Shown here: in pieces, positions 29,844 to 38,322 of the stretch
Numbering within the stretch: position 1 is the stretch's first letter
Layout: the number at the start of each line of letters is the position of its first letter
Assembly: GCF_900109055.1 (NCBI RefSeq)
Contig: NZ_FOIV01000002.1
Location: forward strand, 558,001-622,000
Origin: Prevotella sp. khp7
Lineage (GTDB): Bacteria > Bacteroidota > Bacteroidia > Bacteroidales > Bacteroidaceae
Direction of reading: 5' to 3'
DNA: 64,000 nucleotides
Notes under the pieces: generated by a model
The model's database searches: none
What the model saw: the letters and a program-made list of their open reading frames with translations, nothing else
What the model was told of the DNA's origin: nothing
Made by a program: the position numbers and the translations under genes

Positions 29844-31139
29844 ATGCTATTGGTAGCTTTGTTAATGGAAAATATTGATTTCCTATATAGTTTTATCCTG
29901 TGTCTTGTTTTTGCAATAGCCAATTTTTTAAAGTTGGGTATGCGAAACAAAACATACGTTCTTCCGTCAACATTCTTTGCTTTGATGTGGGGATTGACTT
30001 CTTTGGGAGGATTTCTATATTCGAATCTGTTGGTTGGTGTTACCGACTATTATAATGGTGCTGATTATCTTCAGGAAATAAGTTCTTACCAATTAATGAT
30101 ATTGTTTGTTGTCTTTTCAGCATTCCTATTAGCTCGATTTAAGCGAAGAAAAGTTGCAGTTAAGGTAACGGCGAACTTTGGTAGTGCAGATATAGTATCC
30201 ATTAGACGTAAGATGCGATGGGTTCTATATCTTTTTTTTGCCATTGGAATGTATCGACTGGTTTCTGTTGTATCGGTAACTGGTTGGGATTATTCTGCAA
30301 TGAGATCATATTATATTGATTCTCGTTCGCATTTTAGTTTTTTTGACTCCAATGTAATCCGTATTGGTAGTTATCTGTGCCAGTTTGCTGTATTCTATAT
30401 CTGTATTCTAGGTATGGAAACTGCATTACAAGGTATTCGTTTGAAAAAATTTATTCGGGAGTTCCTTTTGTTTATACCATTCCAGATGTCGTTTGGCGGA
30501 CGTTTGTTCATCCTTTCTTTCTTCGTTCCTTTTATTTTTTCCTATCTTCTTACATATTCTATAGCAGTAATAAGGGATAAGGATAAAAAGATAGATAGGA
30601 AGTTTTTGTTGGTCCTTGCTTCGCCAATAATAATGCTTGTTGTTGTACAGATTCTGAAGATGAATGAGACAATAAACATAAAAACGATAGAGGCTTACTC
30701 ATCTGAAATTTTCTATACTTCTACTTCCTATATACACATGAATGAGCTATGGGGTAGTCTGCCATCCGAATATTCGTTGGGGTATGGCCTGAATTGTTTA
30801 GGTATTGGCTCGTCTGTATATAATCATATTATTGAAATGTGGAATGTTGTGTATAACCCTGCATCAGTATGTGTGCCTTCTATGATACCGCAGGTATTCC
30901 TTGACTTTGGAAAGTGTGGTAGTCTTGTATTTTTCTTTATCGTTTTCTATATGATAGAAGAAAAGGCCATAGTTTGCTTGAAGAATCTTACAACAAGGAA
31001 TATGCTGCTTATTATCCTGCTTTGTCAGACAACATATCAAACAGCAAGCTCAAGTGCTTTTGACTGTTTGCGTGCTTTTATCGTAGGATATGTAGCTTTG
31101 GTAGTTTTTGTACAGATGACCCAGTTGAAATCCTTATAA
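29844..31139 (+). CDS. O-antigen/capsule polymerase-like membrane protein (Wzy-like)
   Basis: 431 residues with 10-12 membrane segments and a large periplasmic loop before the last ones (TSYIHMNELWGSLPSEYSLG, GIGSSVYNHIIEM), as in Wzy polymerases and the oligosaccharide repeat unit polymerase family. Wzy proteins are poorly conserved, so the call rests on topology and on its place between flippase and transferases. The ATG at 29865 (MENIDFLYSF) is an equally good start. AT-rich codon use, like its neighbours. Confidence 0.75.
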   Translation: MLLVALLMENIDFLYSFILCLVFAIANFLKLGMRNKTYVLPSTFFALMWGLTSLGGFLYSNLLVGVTDYYNGADYLQEISSYQLMILFVVFSAFLLARFKRRKVAVKVTANFGSADIVSIRRKMRWVLYLFFAIGMYRLVSVVSVTGWDYSAMRSYYIDSRSHFSFFDSNVIRIGSYLCQFAVFYICILGMETALQGIRLKKFIREFLLFIPFQMSFGGRLFILSFFVPFIFSYLLTYSIAVIRDKDKKIDRKFLLVLASPIIMLVVVQILKMNETINIKTIEAYSSEIFYTSTSYIHMNELWGSLPSEYSLGYGLNCLGIGSSVYNHIIEMWNVVYNPASVCVPSMIPQVFLDFGKCGSLVFFFIVFYMIEEKAIVCLKNLTTRNMLLIILLCQTTYQTASSSAFDCLRAFIVGYVALVVFVQMTQLKSL

Positions 31140-31153
31140 TTTTTTTGCTTATA

Positions 31154-31816
31154 ATGATCAATTCTATATTCATACATAACATTATAAAGATTATATATGT
31201 TAATTTCCATTTTTTGCCATTCAGACAAGCAATAAAGTTTCCTATTGACGTTTATGGCAAACTACGGGTTGTAGGTAATAGTGGAAAATTGTGTGTAAAT
31301 GGAACTGTTAGACCAGGAATGATAAAACTTGGATCGCAAGGGCGTGATATGTTTCCACTCGATCCTGTTATTCTTGATATCAGAGGGAGTCTTTGTTTCA
31401 ATGGCTCTTTCTATATAGGTTGTGGTAGTACAATAAGGGTAGAGCCTGGGGCAAATATGTCGATAGGGGCAAAATCGAGATTCGGTGCTCAGTCGATTCT
31501 GTTCTGTGAGGACAATATAAAAATCGGTTCACAGGTTGGAGGCTCATGGAGATGCCAGTTGATGGATACAGACAGGCATGAAATCATGAATCTGAATACA
31601 GGAACGATATCTCCTTCGCACAAGCCAATAGTAATAGGCGACAATGTATGGATTGGGAATAATGTTTGTATTAACAAAGGAACTGTAATACCAGATAACA
31701 CAATCGTTGCCTCCAATTCTTTCTGTAATAAGAACTATTCAGATGTGGCACCATTTTCTGTTCTTGGAGGTATCCCGGCTAAAGTCGTGTCATCAGGCAA
31801 ACAAAGAGTATGGTAA
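31154..31816 (+). CDS. Hexapeptide-repeat acyltransferase
   Basis: 220 residues from ATG at 31154; an in-frame TTG at 31145 is less likely. Left-handed beta-helix repeats are visible (IGCGSTIRVEPGANMSIGAKSRFGAQSI, split here as IRVEPGANMSIGAKS), and the C-terminus holds PIVIGDNVWIGNNVCINKGTV and FSVLGGIPAKVV, typical of O-acetyltransferases (WbbJ-like). It probably acetylates a sugar of the surface polysaccharide. Overlaps the next gene by 7 bp. Confidence 0.85.
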   Translation: MINSIFIHNIIKIIYVNFHFLPFRQAIKFPIDVYGKLRVVGNSGKLCVNGTVRPGMIKLGSQGRDMFPLDPVILDIRGSLCFNGSFYIGCGSTIRVEPGANMSIGAKSRFGAQSILFCEDNIKIGSQVGGSWRCQLMDTDRHEIMNLNTGTISPSHKPIVIGDNVWIGNNVCINKGTVIPDNTIVASNSFCNKNYSDVAPFSVLGGIPAKVVSSGKQRVW

Positions 31817-32643
31817 CAATAGCAGTCCTCATAACCTGTCATAATCGTAAGGATACTACATTGTCGTGTCTTGGCAGACTATTCTCTATCAGGAAGGATA
31901 TTGATGTCTATTGTGTCGATGACAATTCAACTGATGGTACTGCAGATGCTATTCGTGAAAATTTTCCTCAGGTGAATCTCATTCGTGGAGATGGCAATCT
32001 TTTCTGGTGCAGAGGAATGAGGAAAGCATGGGTTGAAGCATCAAGAAGTAGGGATTATGATTTCTATTTCTGGCTTAATGACGACCTTCTTCTCTATGAC
32101 GACAGCTTCGATGAAATGCTAGAATGTAGTAGAATCATGGAGCATAAGGCTGTAATAGCCGGCTTAGTACAGGAAACAACAACCAGGCAAGTTGTATATG
32201 GTGGTTATGATAAATCCAAGCATCTTATACCTGCTAATGGTGAGTTGAACGAGGTTTGTCGTTTGAATGGCAACTTCGTTCTTGTACCCAAATGTGTATT
32301 TGAGAAGAATGGTTTATTTGATCCTGTATATCATCATGACTTGGGTGATGTAGCCTATGGTTATGAGACTCATAAGAACGGGCTTCATGTATGCACATCA
32401 AGAAAATATATAGGATGTACGGATGCTGCATTACAACGTGGGAATCCAAGGATACGCCTTAATGGTGTATCGGTAGTTAAAAGATTCAACAAACTATATT
32501 CTCCTTTAGGAAGTAATCCGTTCATCACATTCCATTATCTCAATAGATATGAAGGAGTGTTCAAAGCTGTATTGTTCTTTATTTACGTTCATGTTATAAA
32601 TCTTCTGCCAGATTGTATCTGGTCAAGAATCTCTCGATCATGA
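31810..32643 (+). CDS. Glycosyltransferase family 2
   Basis: 277 residues with the GT-A start VTIAVLITCHNRKDTTLSCL, the nucleotide-binding YCVDDNSTDGTADAI and the DXD-like LNDDLLLYDD. Resembles rhamnosyl- or galactosyl-transferases of the family; donor unknown. Its stop overlaps the start of the next transferase (ATGA at 32640). Confidence 0.88.
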   Translation: MVTIAVLITCHNRKDTTLSCLGRLFSIRKDIDVYCVDDNSTDGTADAIRENFPQVNLIRGDGNLFWCRGMRKAWVEASRSRDYDFYFWLNDDLLLYDDSFDEMLECSRIMEHKAVIAGLVQETTTRQVVYGGYDKSKHLIPANGELNEVCRLNGNFVLVPKCVFEKNGLFDPVYHHDLGDVAYGYETHKNGLHVCTSRKYIGCTDAALQRGNPRIRLNGVSVVKRFNKLYSPLGSNPFITFHYLNRYEGVFKAVLFFIYVHVINLLPDCIWSRISRS

Positions 32644-33767
32644 AAATTCTCTCATTCGTATCTTCTCTGGATTTGGCATGTGGTGGTCCATCCCGTAGTG
32701 TTCCTATGCTCGTCAAGGGACTGGCTGAGCTAGGTGTGGATATCACTCTTATGACGATCCGTTCTAAAGACATGAATACGCATGCGCTTGAAGGAACTAC
32801 AGCAAAACTGAAGGTACTTGAACCTTCTTTCTCGAAGAAGGATATTGCAAAATATCTTGCAGATGAGAAGTTTGAACTGATTCAGATTCAGAGTATGTGG
32901 GATTTGCCTTATCATAAGGTGATGGTTGAGGCTCGCAGATTAGGTATTCCGTATGTCGTCACTCCTCGAGGCATGCTTGAGCCTTGGAGTCTATCACAGA
33001 AGAAATGGAAAAAGATATTGGCTTGGTGGCTGTACCAGCGTAAGGATGTGCAGAAATCTGCCTGTATCTTTACTACGGCTAAGATGGAGGCAGAACATGT
33101 GAGTGAACTCGCTATCACGACCTGTAAGGCAGTTATTCCAAATGGTATAGAAACAAATGCTTATCCATGCAAGACGTCTATTGATGTTGTTAAGAAGCAA
33201 GTGCTGTTTCTTAGTCGCATACATGTAAAGAAGGGTATAGAAATCCTATTTGATGCTTGGAAACGTATTCATTCTGATTTTTCTGACTGGCAGTTGCTTG
33301 TTGTAGGTAATGGCGAGGCAGAATATGTTCATAGTTTAGAGATGAATGTGGAAAGTTTAGGGTTGAAAAATAGTATCAAGATTCTTCCGCCTGTATTTGG
33401 AGAGGCTAAGATAAAGCTTTATCAGGAGTCTGCCCTTTTCTGTTTGCCTTCGTTTAGCGAGAGTTTTGGAATGGTGATAGCTGAAGCGATGTCGTGCGGA
33501 ACGCCTGTTGTAACTACAACAAACTGTCCTTGGAAAACACTTAATGAGACAAAGACGGGTTGGTGTATTGGCCTTAGTGTGGATAATCTTGAACATACAC
33601 TTCGTGAGGCTTTGAACATGAGTCCTACTGTTCTCTATGATATGGGACAAAGAGCAAGCAAACTTATCTATGATAACTTTGGCTACCGAAGCGTTACTCG
33701 TAAGACTTTACACCTTTATGAGTGGTTACTGAATGGTGGTGAGAAGCCGGAATTTGTATTAAAGTGA
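32640..33767 (+). CDS. Glycosyltransferase family 4
   Basis: 375 residues from ATG at 32640, where MKILSFVSSLDLACGGPSRS gives the usual GT-B N-terminus; an earlier in-frame start lies inside the preceding gene. The C-terminal domain shows VLFLSRIHVKKGIEILFDAW and the E-x7-E motif region LPSFSESFGMVIAEAMSCGTPVV. A retaining transferase that adds one sugar to the growing repeat unit. Confidence 0.92.
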   Translation: MKILSFVSSLDLACGGPSRSVPMLVKGLAELGVDITLMTIRSKDMNTHALEGTTAKLKVLEPSFSKKDIAKYLADEKFELIQIQSMWDLPYHKVMVEARRLGIPYVVTPRGMLEPWSLSQKKWKKILAWWLYQRKDVQKSACIFTTAKMEAEHVSELAITTCKAVIPNGIETNAYPCKTSIDVVKKQVLFLSRIHVKKGIEILFDAWKRIHSDFSDWQLLVVGNGEAEYVHSLEMNVESLGLKNSIKILPPVFGEAKIKLYQESALFCLPSFSESFGMVIAEAMSCGTPVVTTTNCPWKTLNETKTGWCIGLSVDNLEHTLREALNMSPTVLYDMGQRASKLIYDNFGYRSVTRKTLHLYEWLLNGGEKPEFVLK

Positions 33768-33778
33768 AATAAAGATAT

Positions 33779-34756
33779 ATGGTATTTGGAAAGGAAAATG
33801 TACTTGACAAGAAGGACAATACGAAAAGAATTCAAGAGATTGACATGGCTAAAGGATTATTAATCCTTCTTATGGTGGCTTTCCATCTTGGATTGTTTAA
33901 TGCAAAGTATCCTCATGCGTGTCAAATAGTATATGCATTCCACATGTCTGGCTTTCTGTTGATTAGTGGTTACTTGTTTTCTGTGAATAGAGAGCCTAAA
34001 AAGTTTATAAAAAGTATATATGGTATTGTGGTGCCATATATTGCCTTTGAGATCGTATATCTGTTGGGATTAGGCATGTTTGGAAAATTCATTGGAGCCT
34101 CTAACACCTTTGATGGTGGAGTGCTAACTCTGTTGAGTAAGATCGCATTTTTGCCTTCTGGCACTTACTGGTATTTACATACAATGGCTATCTGTTTGAC
34201 GATCTATTATATAGTTAATCGTTATGTAATGAAAGGATTGTCTGGCATTCTGATTTCATCTATCATCCTGTATACTTTGTCTGTTGGAATACCAGGTTTT
34301 AAATGGGGAGACATAATCTATTTTATAATAGGTATTCTATTTAGAAATGCGAATTTTGAAATAAATGAGAAATTAAAGTCGCCGATATCATTATTGTGTT
34401 TTGTTTTGATTATTATATTTGCCAATGACATTTCAAGATGTTCTATTCCAGGCATTGGACTAACTCTTACATTTCTAGGCTTTATTTTTGATTTGAAAGA
34501 TAGAATACCGAAGTGTATATCCAATTATATATCGTATATAGGAAGGAATTCTCTTGCTATTGTACTTTTCTCTCCGTTGTTTACAGTTGTTGCAAAGGTA
34601 TGCGCTCCGTTCTTTGCCTTTGATGGCACAAGAATTATTGGGACGATATGCTGTTTGTCGATGATAGTTACACTATGTCTGTTTTGTGCAATATTGTTTG
34701 ACAGGTCATCGTTATCTCGTATTATTGTTGGAAAGAATATATACTCTAAACTATAA
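33779..34756 (+). CDS. Acyltransferase family 3 membrane protein
   Basis: 325 residues with about 10 membrane helices. The start region RIQEIDMAKGLLILLMVAFHLG matches the Acyl_transf_3 pattern (R-x(5,6)-KG then a His). Further helices and a loop with PSGTYWYLHTMA follow. It likely adds O-acetyl or another acyl group to the polysaccharide or its precursor. The gene lies 11 bp after the transferase. Confidence 0.88.
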   Translation: MVFGKENVLDKKDNTKRIQEIDMAKGLLILLMVAFHLGLFNAKYPHACQIVYAFHMSGFLLISGYLFSVNREPKKFIKSIYGIVVPYIAFEIVYLLGLGMFGKFIGASNTFDGGVLTLLSKIAFLPSGTYWYLHTMAICLTIYYIVNRYVMKGLSGILISSIILYTLSVGIPGFKWGDIIYFIIGILFRNANFEINEKLKSPISLLCFVLIIIFANDISRCSIPGIGLTLTFLGFIFDLKDRIPKCISNYISYIGRNSLAIVLFSPLFTVVAKVCAPFFAFDGTRIIGTICCLSMIVTLCLFCAILFDRSSLSRIIVGKNIYSKL

Positions 34757-34790
34757 ACCAAAGGACTAAATACATTTATTGAATTTGTAT

Positions 34791-35354
34791 ATGACTAAAA
34801 CAAAAATCGATTTGTCAAAATATGAGAATCACTTGGGGCGGAAGCATCAGATGATTCGTCTTTTGTGGAATATCACTTGGGCATTGTGTGCAAGGTGGCT
34901 GCCTAGGAGTGTTGGTAAGGGCTGGAAAAATTTCCTTCTTCGTCTCTTTGGGGCAAAGATTGCAAAAACGGCTCATGTATATAGTTCTGCAAAGGTATAT
35001 TATCCACCTTTCCTCACGATGGGAGAGTATGCTTGTCTTGCCGGTGATGTTGAATGCTATAATGTGGCTCCTGTCACAATCGGAGCTAACACTACGGTAT
35101 CTCAAGGGACGTATCTCTGTACAGCCAGTCATGATGTCACAAATCCTTTAAATCCGCTCATAACGGCTCCTATCGTTATCGAGGACCAGGCATGGATATG
35201 TACTAAAGCGTATGTTGGCATGGGCGTTACGATTGGTCGAGGTGCCGTTGTTGGTGCTACGGCAAGCGTATATAAAGATGTGGAACCTTGGACAATTGTT
35301 GGCGGTAATCCTGCTAAGTTCATAAAAAAGAGGGAGATTATAGAAAATGCTTGA
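34791..35354 (+). CDS. WcaF-like O-acetyltransferase
   Basis: 187 residues from ATG at 34791; an earlier in-frame TTG adds four residues. The beginning (NHLGRKHQMIRLLWNITWAL) and the left-handed helix (VTIGANTTVSQGTYLC, TASHDVTNP, VIEDQAWICTKAYVGMGVTI, WTIVGGNPAKFIKKR) match colanic-acid-type WcaF acetyltransferases. Overlaps the next gene by 8 bp. Confidence 0.88.
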   Translation: MTKTKIDLSKYENHLGRKHQMIRLLWNITWALCARWLPRSVGKGWKNFLLRLFGAKIAKTAHVYSSAKVYYPPFLTMGEYACLAGDVECYNVAPVTIGANTTVSQGTYLCTASHDVTNPLNPLITAPIVIEDQAWICTKAYVGMGVTIGRGAVVGATASVYKDVEPWTIVGGNPAKFIKKREIIENA

Positions 35355-36297
35355 TATTACAACCATAATCCTCACATATAATGAGGAACTTCATATAAAA
35401 CGTTGTCTGGATATTATATGTCCTGTCGTCAAGGATGTTTTTGTGATAGACTGTTTCTCTGAGGATAGGACAGTGGAAATTGCCCAATCCTATGCTAATG
35501 TTCATGTTCTTCAGCATGAATGGCCTACAACAAAACATGCGGGACAACTTAATTGGGCATTGGAGAATGCTCCTATCACCACTAAATGGGTGATGAGATT
35601 GGATGCTGACGAGTATCCTATGAAGGATTTGGTAGAGGAAATGCAGCAAAAAATCCCTTCACTTGGTGATGAAATTACGGGAATTGTGCTAAAAAGAAGG
35701 CATATTTTCATGGGGAAATGGATGAAAGGAGGTATTTATCCTGTAAAGCTTCTTAGAATCTTCCGCTACAGAAAGGCGATGTGCGAGCGGAGGTTTATGG
35801 ATGAACATATCCAGTTGCTTGAGGGAAAGAGTGTGGAGTTTGAACATGATTTCTGTGATCATTCACTGATAAATATCTCAGAATATTGCAAGAAACACAT
35901 AAATTATGCATATGGTGAGGCTACTCAGGTGTTGAATGAGATGTATCATCTTACGGGAAGTGCGTCTGATAATATAACACATCTTGGGAAACAGGCGGAA
36001 AAAAAGCATAGGATAAAATGCAAATATAACAGGCTGCCACTCTTTTGGCGCTCGTTTGCATACTTCGTTTACCGTTACTTCCTACGAGGCGGATTCCTTG
36101 ACGGAAAGGAAGGATTCATTTTTGCTTTCATTCAAGGTTGGTGGTATCGCACGCTCGTAGATGTGAAGGTTCTTGAGGTAATGAAGTGGATGAAAGCCAA
36201 TCATTTGGATGCTAATTCTCCAGAAGGCAGACAAGCACTGAAGCAATATATCAAGGATCATTGGGGAATCGTCTTGTCGTCAAGAGGCTCCGTCTGA
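35347..36297 (+). CDS. Glycosyltransferase family 2, WaaE-like
   Basis: 316 residues. GT-A fold start ITTIILTYNEELHIKRCLD, then VFVIDCFSEDRTVEIAQ and the DXD-like MRLDADEYP. The C-terminal part with WWYRTLVDVKV and basic stretches resembles the WaaE/KdtX group, which transfers hexoses to lipid-linked or core sugars. Last gene of the locus, followed 64 bp later by a strong terminator. Confidence 0.9.
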   Translation: MLDITTIILTYNEELHIKRCLDIICPVVKDVFVIDCFSEDRTVEIAQSYANVHVLQHEWPTTKHAGQLNWALENAPITTKWVMRLDADEYPMKDLVEEMQQKIPSLGDEITGIVLKRRHIFMGKWMKGGIYPVKLLRIFRYRKAMCERRFMDEHIQLLEGKSVEFEHDFCDHSLINISEYCKKHINYAYGEATQVLNEMYHLTGSASDNITHLGKQAEKKHRIKCKYNRLPLFWRSFAYFVYRYFLRGGFLDGKEGFIFAFIQGWWYRTLVDVKVLEVMKWMKANHLDANSPEGRQALKQYIKDHWGIVLSSRGSV

Positions 36298-36361
36298 ATA
36301 TCGTAATTTTGTGATTAATATCATTTCTATTTTAACTAACTGTATATCAGTTTGTTTAGTA

Positions 36362-36402
36362 AGGTGGTCTCAAAGGTTTTGAGGTCACCTGTTTTACTTT
36401 TT
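36362..36402 (+). terminator. Terminator of the polysaccharide locus
   Basis: A 13-bp stem with two G-U pairs (36362-36374 with 36378-36390), a 3-base loop and then GTTTTACTTTTT. Confidence 0.88.
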
Positions 36403-36499
36403 CCCCAATGTTTAAAAGGAACTGATGAGGAGGCCTTTCGAGGTAGCCTTCGCCTTTTTATGTGTATAGGTCTAAAGTGCTGTTTGTGTGTAGGCCGTG

Positions 36500-36646
36500 T
36501 TTCGGATTGAAAGGTTTTCAAATGAAAATGGTTGCGAATTGAAAGGTTTTTGGTTTTAAAAACTTACAATCTGAAAGTTGGCCGCATTTTTAACACTCAA
36601 AATATAAATGTTCACGCGCGTATTATTCCGAAATGCTGTACCTTTG
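36500..36646 (+). promoter_or_regulatory. Promoter and triple nitrogen box of pyrG-asnB
   Basis: TTACAATCTGAAAGTT (36564-36579) is followed by 59 bases and then the -7 element TACCTTTG (36639-36646). Two weaker copies with the core ATTGAAAGGT lie at 36532-36547 and 36500-36515, each exactly 32 bp apart and in the same orientation. There is no -33 TTTG at the right distance, so activation is likely. Confidence 0.6.
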
Positions 36647-36669
36647 CAGTCCATAGAAACGATTGTTTT

Positions 36670-38322
36670 ATGGAGACAAAGTACATTTTTATCACCGGAG
36701 GTGTAGCCTCTTCATTGGGAAAAGGCATTATCTCAGCCTCGCTGGGAAAACTCTTGCAAGCAAGAGGCTACAGGATTACCATCCAAAAATTCGACCCCTA
36801 TATCAATATCGACCCAGGCACGCTGAATCCCTACGAGCACGGTGAGTGCTACGTGACGGCCGATGGTATGGAAACAGATCTCGACTTAGGACACTACGAG
36901 CGATTCACTGGTATCGAGACCACGCGCGACAACAGCGTAACAACAGGGCGTATCTATCTGAGCGTCATCGAGCGCGAGCGCCGAGGCGACTACTTGGGAA
37001 AGACCATTCAGGTGGTGCCTCATATCACCGACGAGATTAAGCGCCGTATACTGATGAACGCCACCAAGCAAGATCTCGACTTCGTCATTACCGAAATAGG
37101 CGGTACCATCGGCGACATCGAGAGTCAGCCCTTCCTCGAGGCTATTCGCCAGCTGCGCTGGGAGCTGGGTCCCCAGAGGGCGCTGAACGTCCATCTTACC
37201 TACGTGCCCTATCTGGCTGCCGCTGGCGAGCTGAAGACAAAACCTACCCAGACCAGCGTGAAGCAGCTGCAAGGACTGGGCATACAGCCCGAAGTGCTCG
37301 TACTGCGCACAGAACACAACCTGAACGACGATATAAAAAGCAAGGTGGCCCACTTCTGTAACGTCGACTCAAAAGCCGTTATTCAGAGTCAGGATCTGCC
37401 GTCAATCTATGAAGTACCTGTAAACATGCAGCGACAGGGCCTCGATGCTATCATCCTCAAGAAGATGGGCCTCGAGCCGGGAAAGACACCCGAACTGGGA
37501 CCTTGGCGCTCGTTCCTCGAGAGAAGGAAAAAAGCTACTAAGGAAATGAAGATTGCCCTTGTGGGCAAGTATGACCTGCAAGACGCCTACAAGAGCATTA
37601 TCGAGAGTCTTGCACACGCTGGAACCTACAACGATCGCAAGGTGAAGGCCGTGTTTGTGAACAGTGAGGAAATTACCCGTGAGAACATTGCAGAGCGACT
37701 GAGCGGCATGGCGGGAGTTGTCATCTGCCCAGGCTTTGGCACGCGAGGTATTGAAGGCAAGATCATTGCCGCCGAATATACCCGCACGCATGACATTCCT
37801 ACATTCGGTATCTGTCTAGGCATGCAGATGATGGTCATCGAGTTCGCACGTAACGTGCTGGGTTATAAGGATGCCAACAGTGCCGAGATGAACCCCAAGA
37901 CGCCCCACAACGTGATTGACATGATGGAGGAGCAGAAGAACATCACCCAGATGGGCGGCACGATGCGACTAGGCGCTTATGAGTGTGAGCTCGTGACGGG
38001 CAGTCGCACATGGGAGGCTTATGGCGAAGAGACGCTCATCAAGGAACGCCATCGTCACCGCTATGAGTTTAATAATAAGTATCAGGAGGAGTTTGAGAAC
38101 AAGGGCATGAAATGTGTGGGCATCAATCCCGCATCCGACTTGGTGGAGATTGTGGAGATTCCCGATATGAATTGGTATATCGGTACTCAGTTCCACCCAG
38201 AATACTCGTCAACGGTGCTTAATCCGCACCCCCTGTTTATGTCGTTTGTGAAGGCTGCAATTGAGCAAGAGCAGTCTCGAATGAAATTCAAAGCATGTAT
38301 CGATGGAGCAACTGAAGCATGA
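36670..38322 (+). CDS. pyrG: CTP synthase
   Basis: 550 residues from ATG at 36670; the frame is open further up, but that part contains the promoter. The synthetase domain begins TKYIFITGGVASSLGKGI and binds UTP and ATP (DPYINIDPGTLNPYEHGE). The class I amidotransferase domain holds the nucleophile in TFGICLGMQMM and the His-Glu pair in FHPEYSS. Makes CTP from UTP with glutamine nitrogen. First of five glutamine-linked genes; its end overlaps the next start by 20 bp. Confidence 0.97.
   Translation: METKYIFITGGVASSLGKGIISASLGKLLQARGYRITIQKFDPYINIDPGTLNPYEHGECYVTADGMETDLDLGHYERFTGIETTRDNSVTTGRIYLSVIERERRGDYLGKTIQVVPHITDEIKRRILMNATKQDLDFVITEIGGTIGDIESQPFLEAIRQLRWELGPQRALNVHLTYVPYLAAAGELKTKPTQTSVKQLQGLGIQPEVLVLRTEHNLNDDIKSKVAHFCNVDSKAVIQSQDLPSIYEVPVNMQRQGLDAIILKKMGLEPGKTPELGPWRSFLERRKKATKEMKIALVGKYDLQDAYKSIIESLAHAGTYNDRKVKAVFVNSEEITRENIAERLSGMAGVVICPGFGTRGIEGKIIAAEYTRTHDIPTFGICLGMQMMVIEFARNVLGYKDANSAEMNPKTPHNVIDMMEEQKNITQMGGTMRLGAYECELVTGSRTWEAYGEETLIKERHRHRYEFNNKYQEEFENKGMKCVGINPASDLVEIVEIPDMNWYIGTQFHPEYSSTVLNPHPLFMSFVKAAIEQEQSRMKFKACIDGATEA

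Noticed and set aside
36532..36669. N-terminal extension of pyrG
   Set aside because: This part of the frame covers nitrogen boxes and the promoter, and CTP synthases begin at the METKYIFITGG region.
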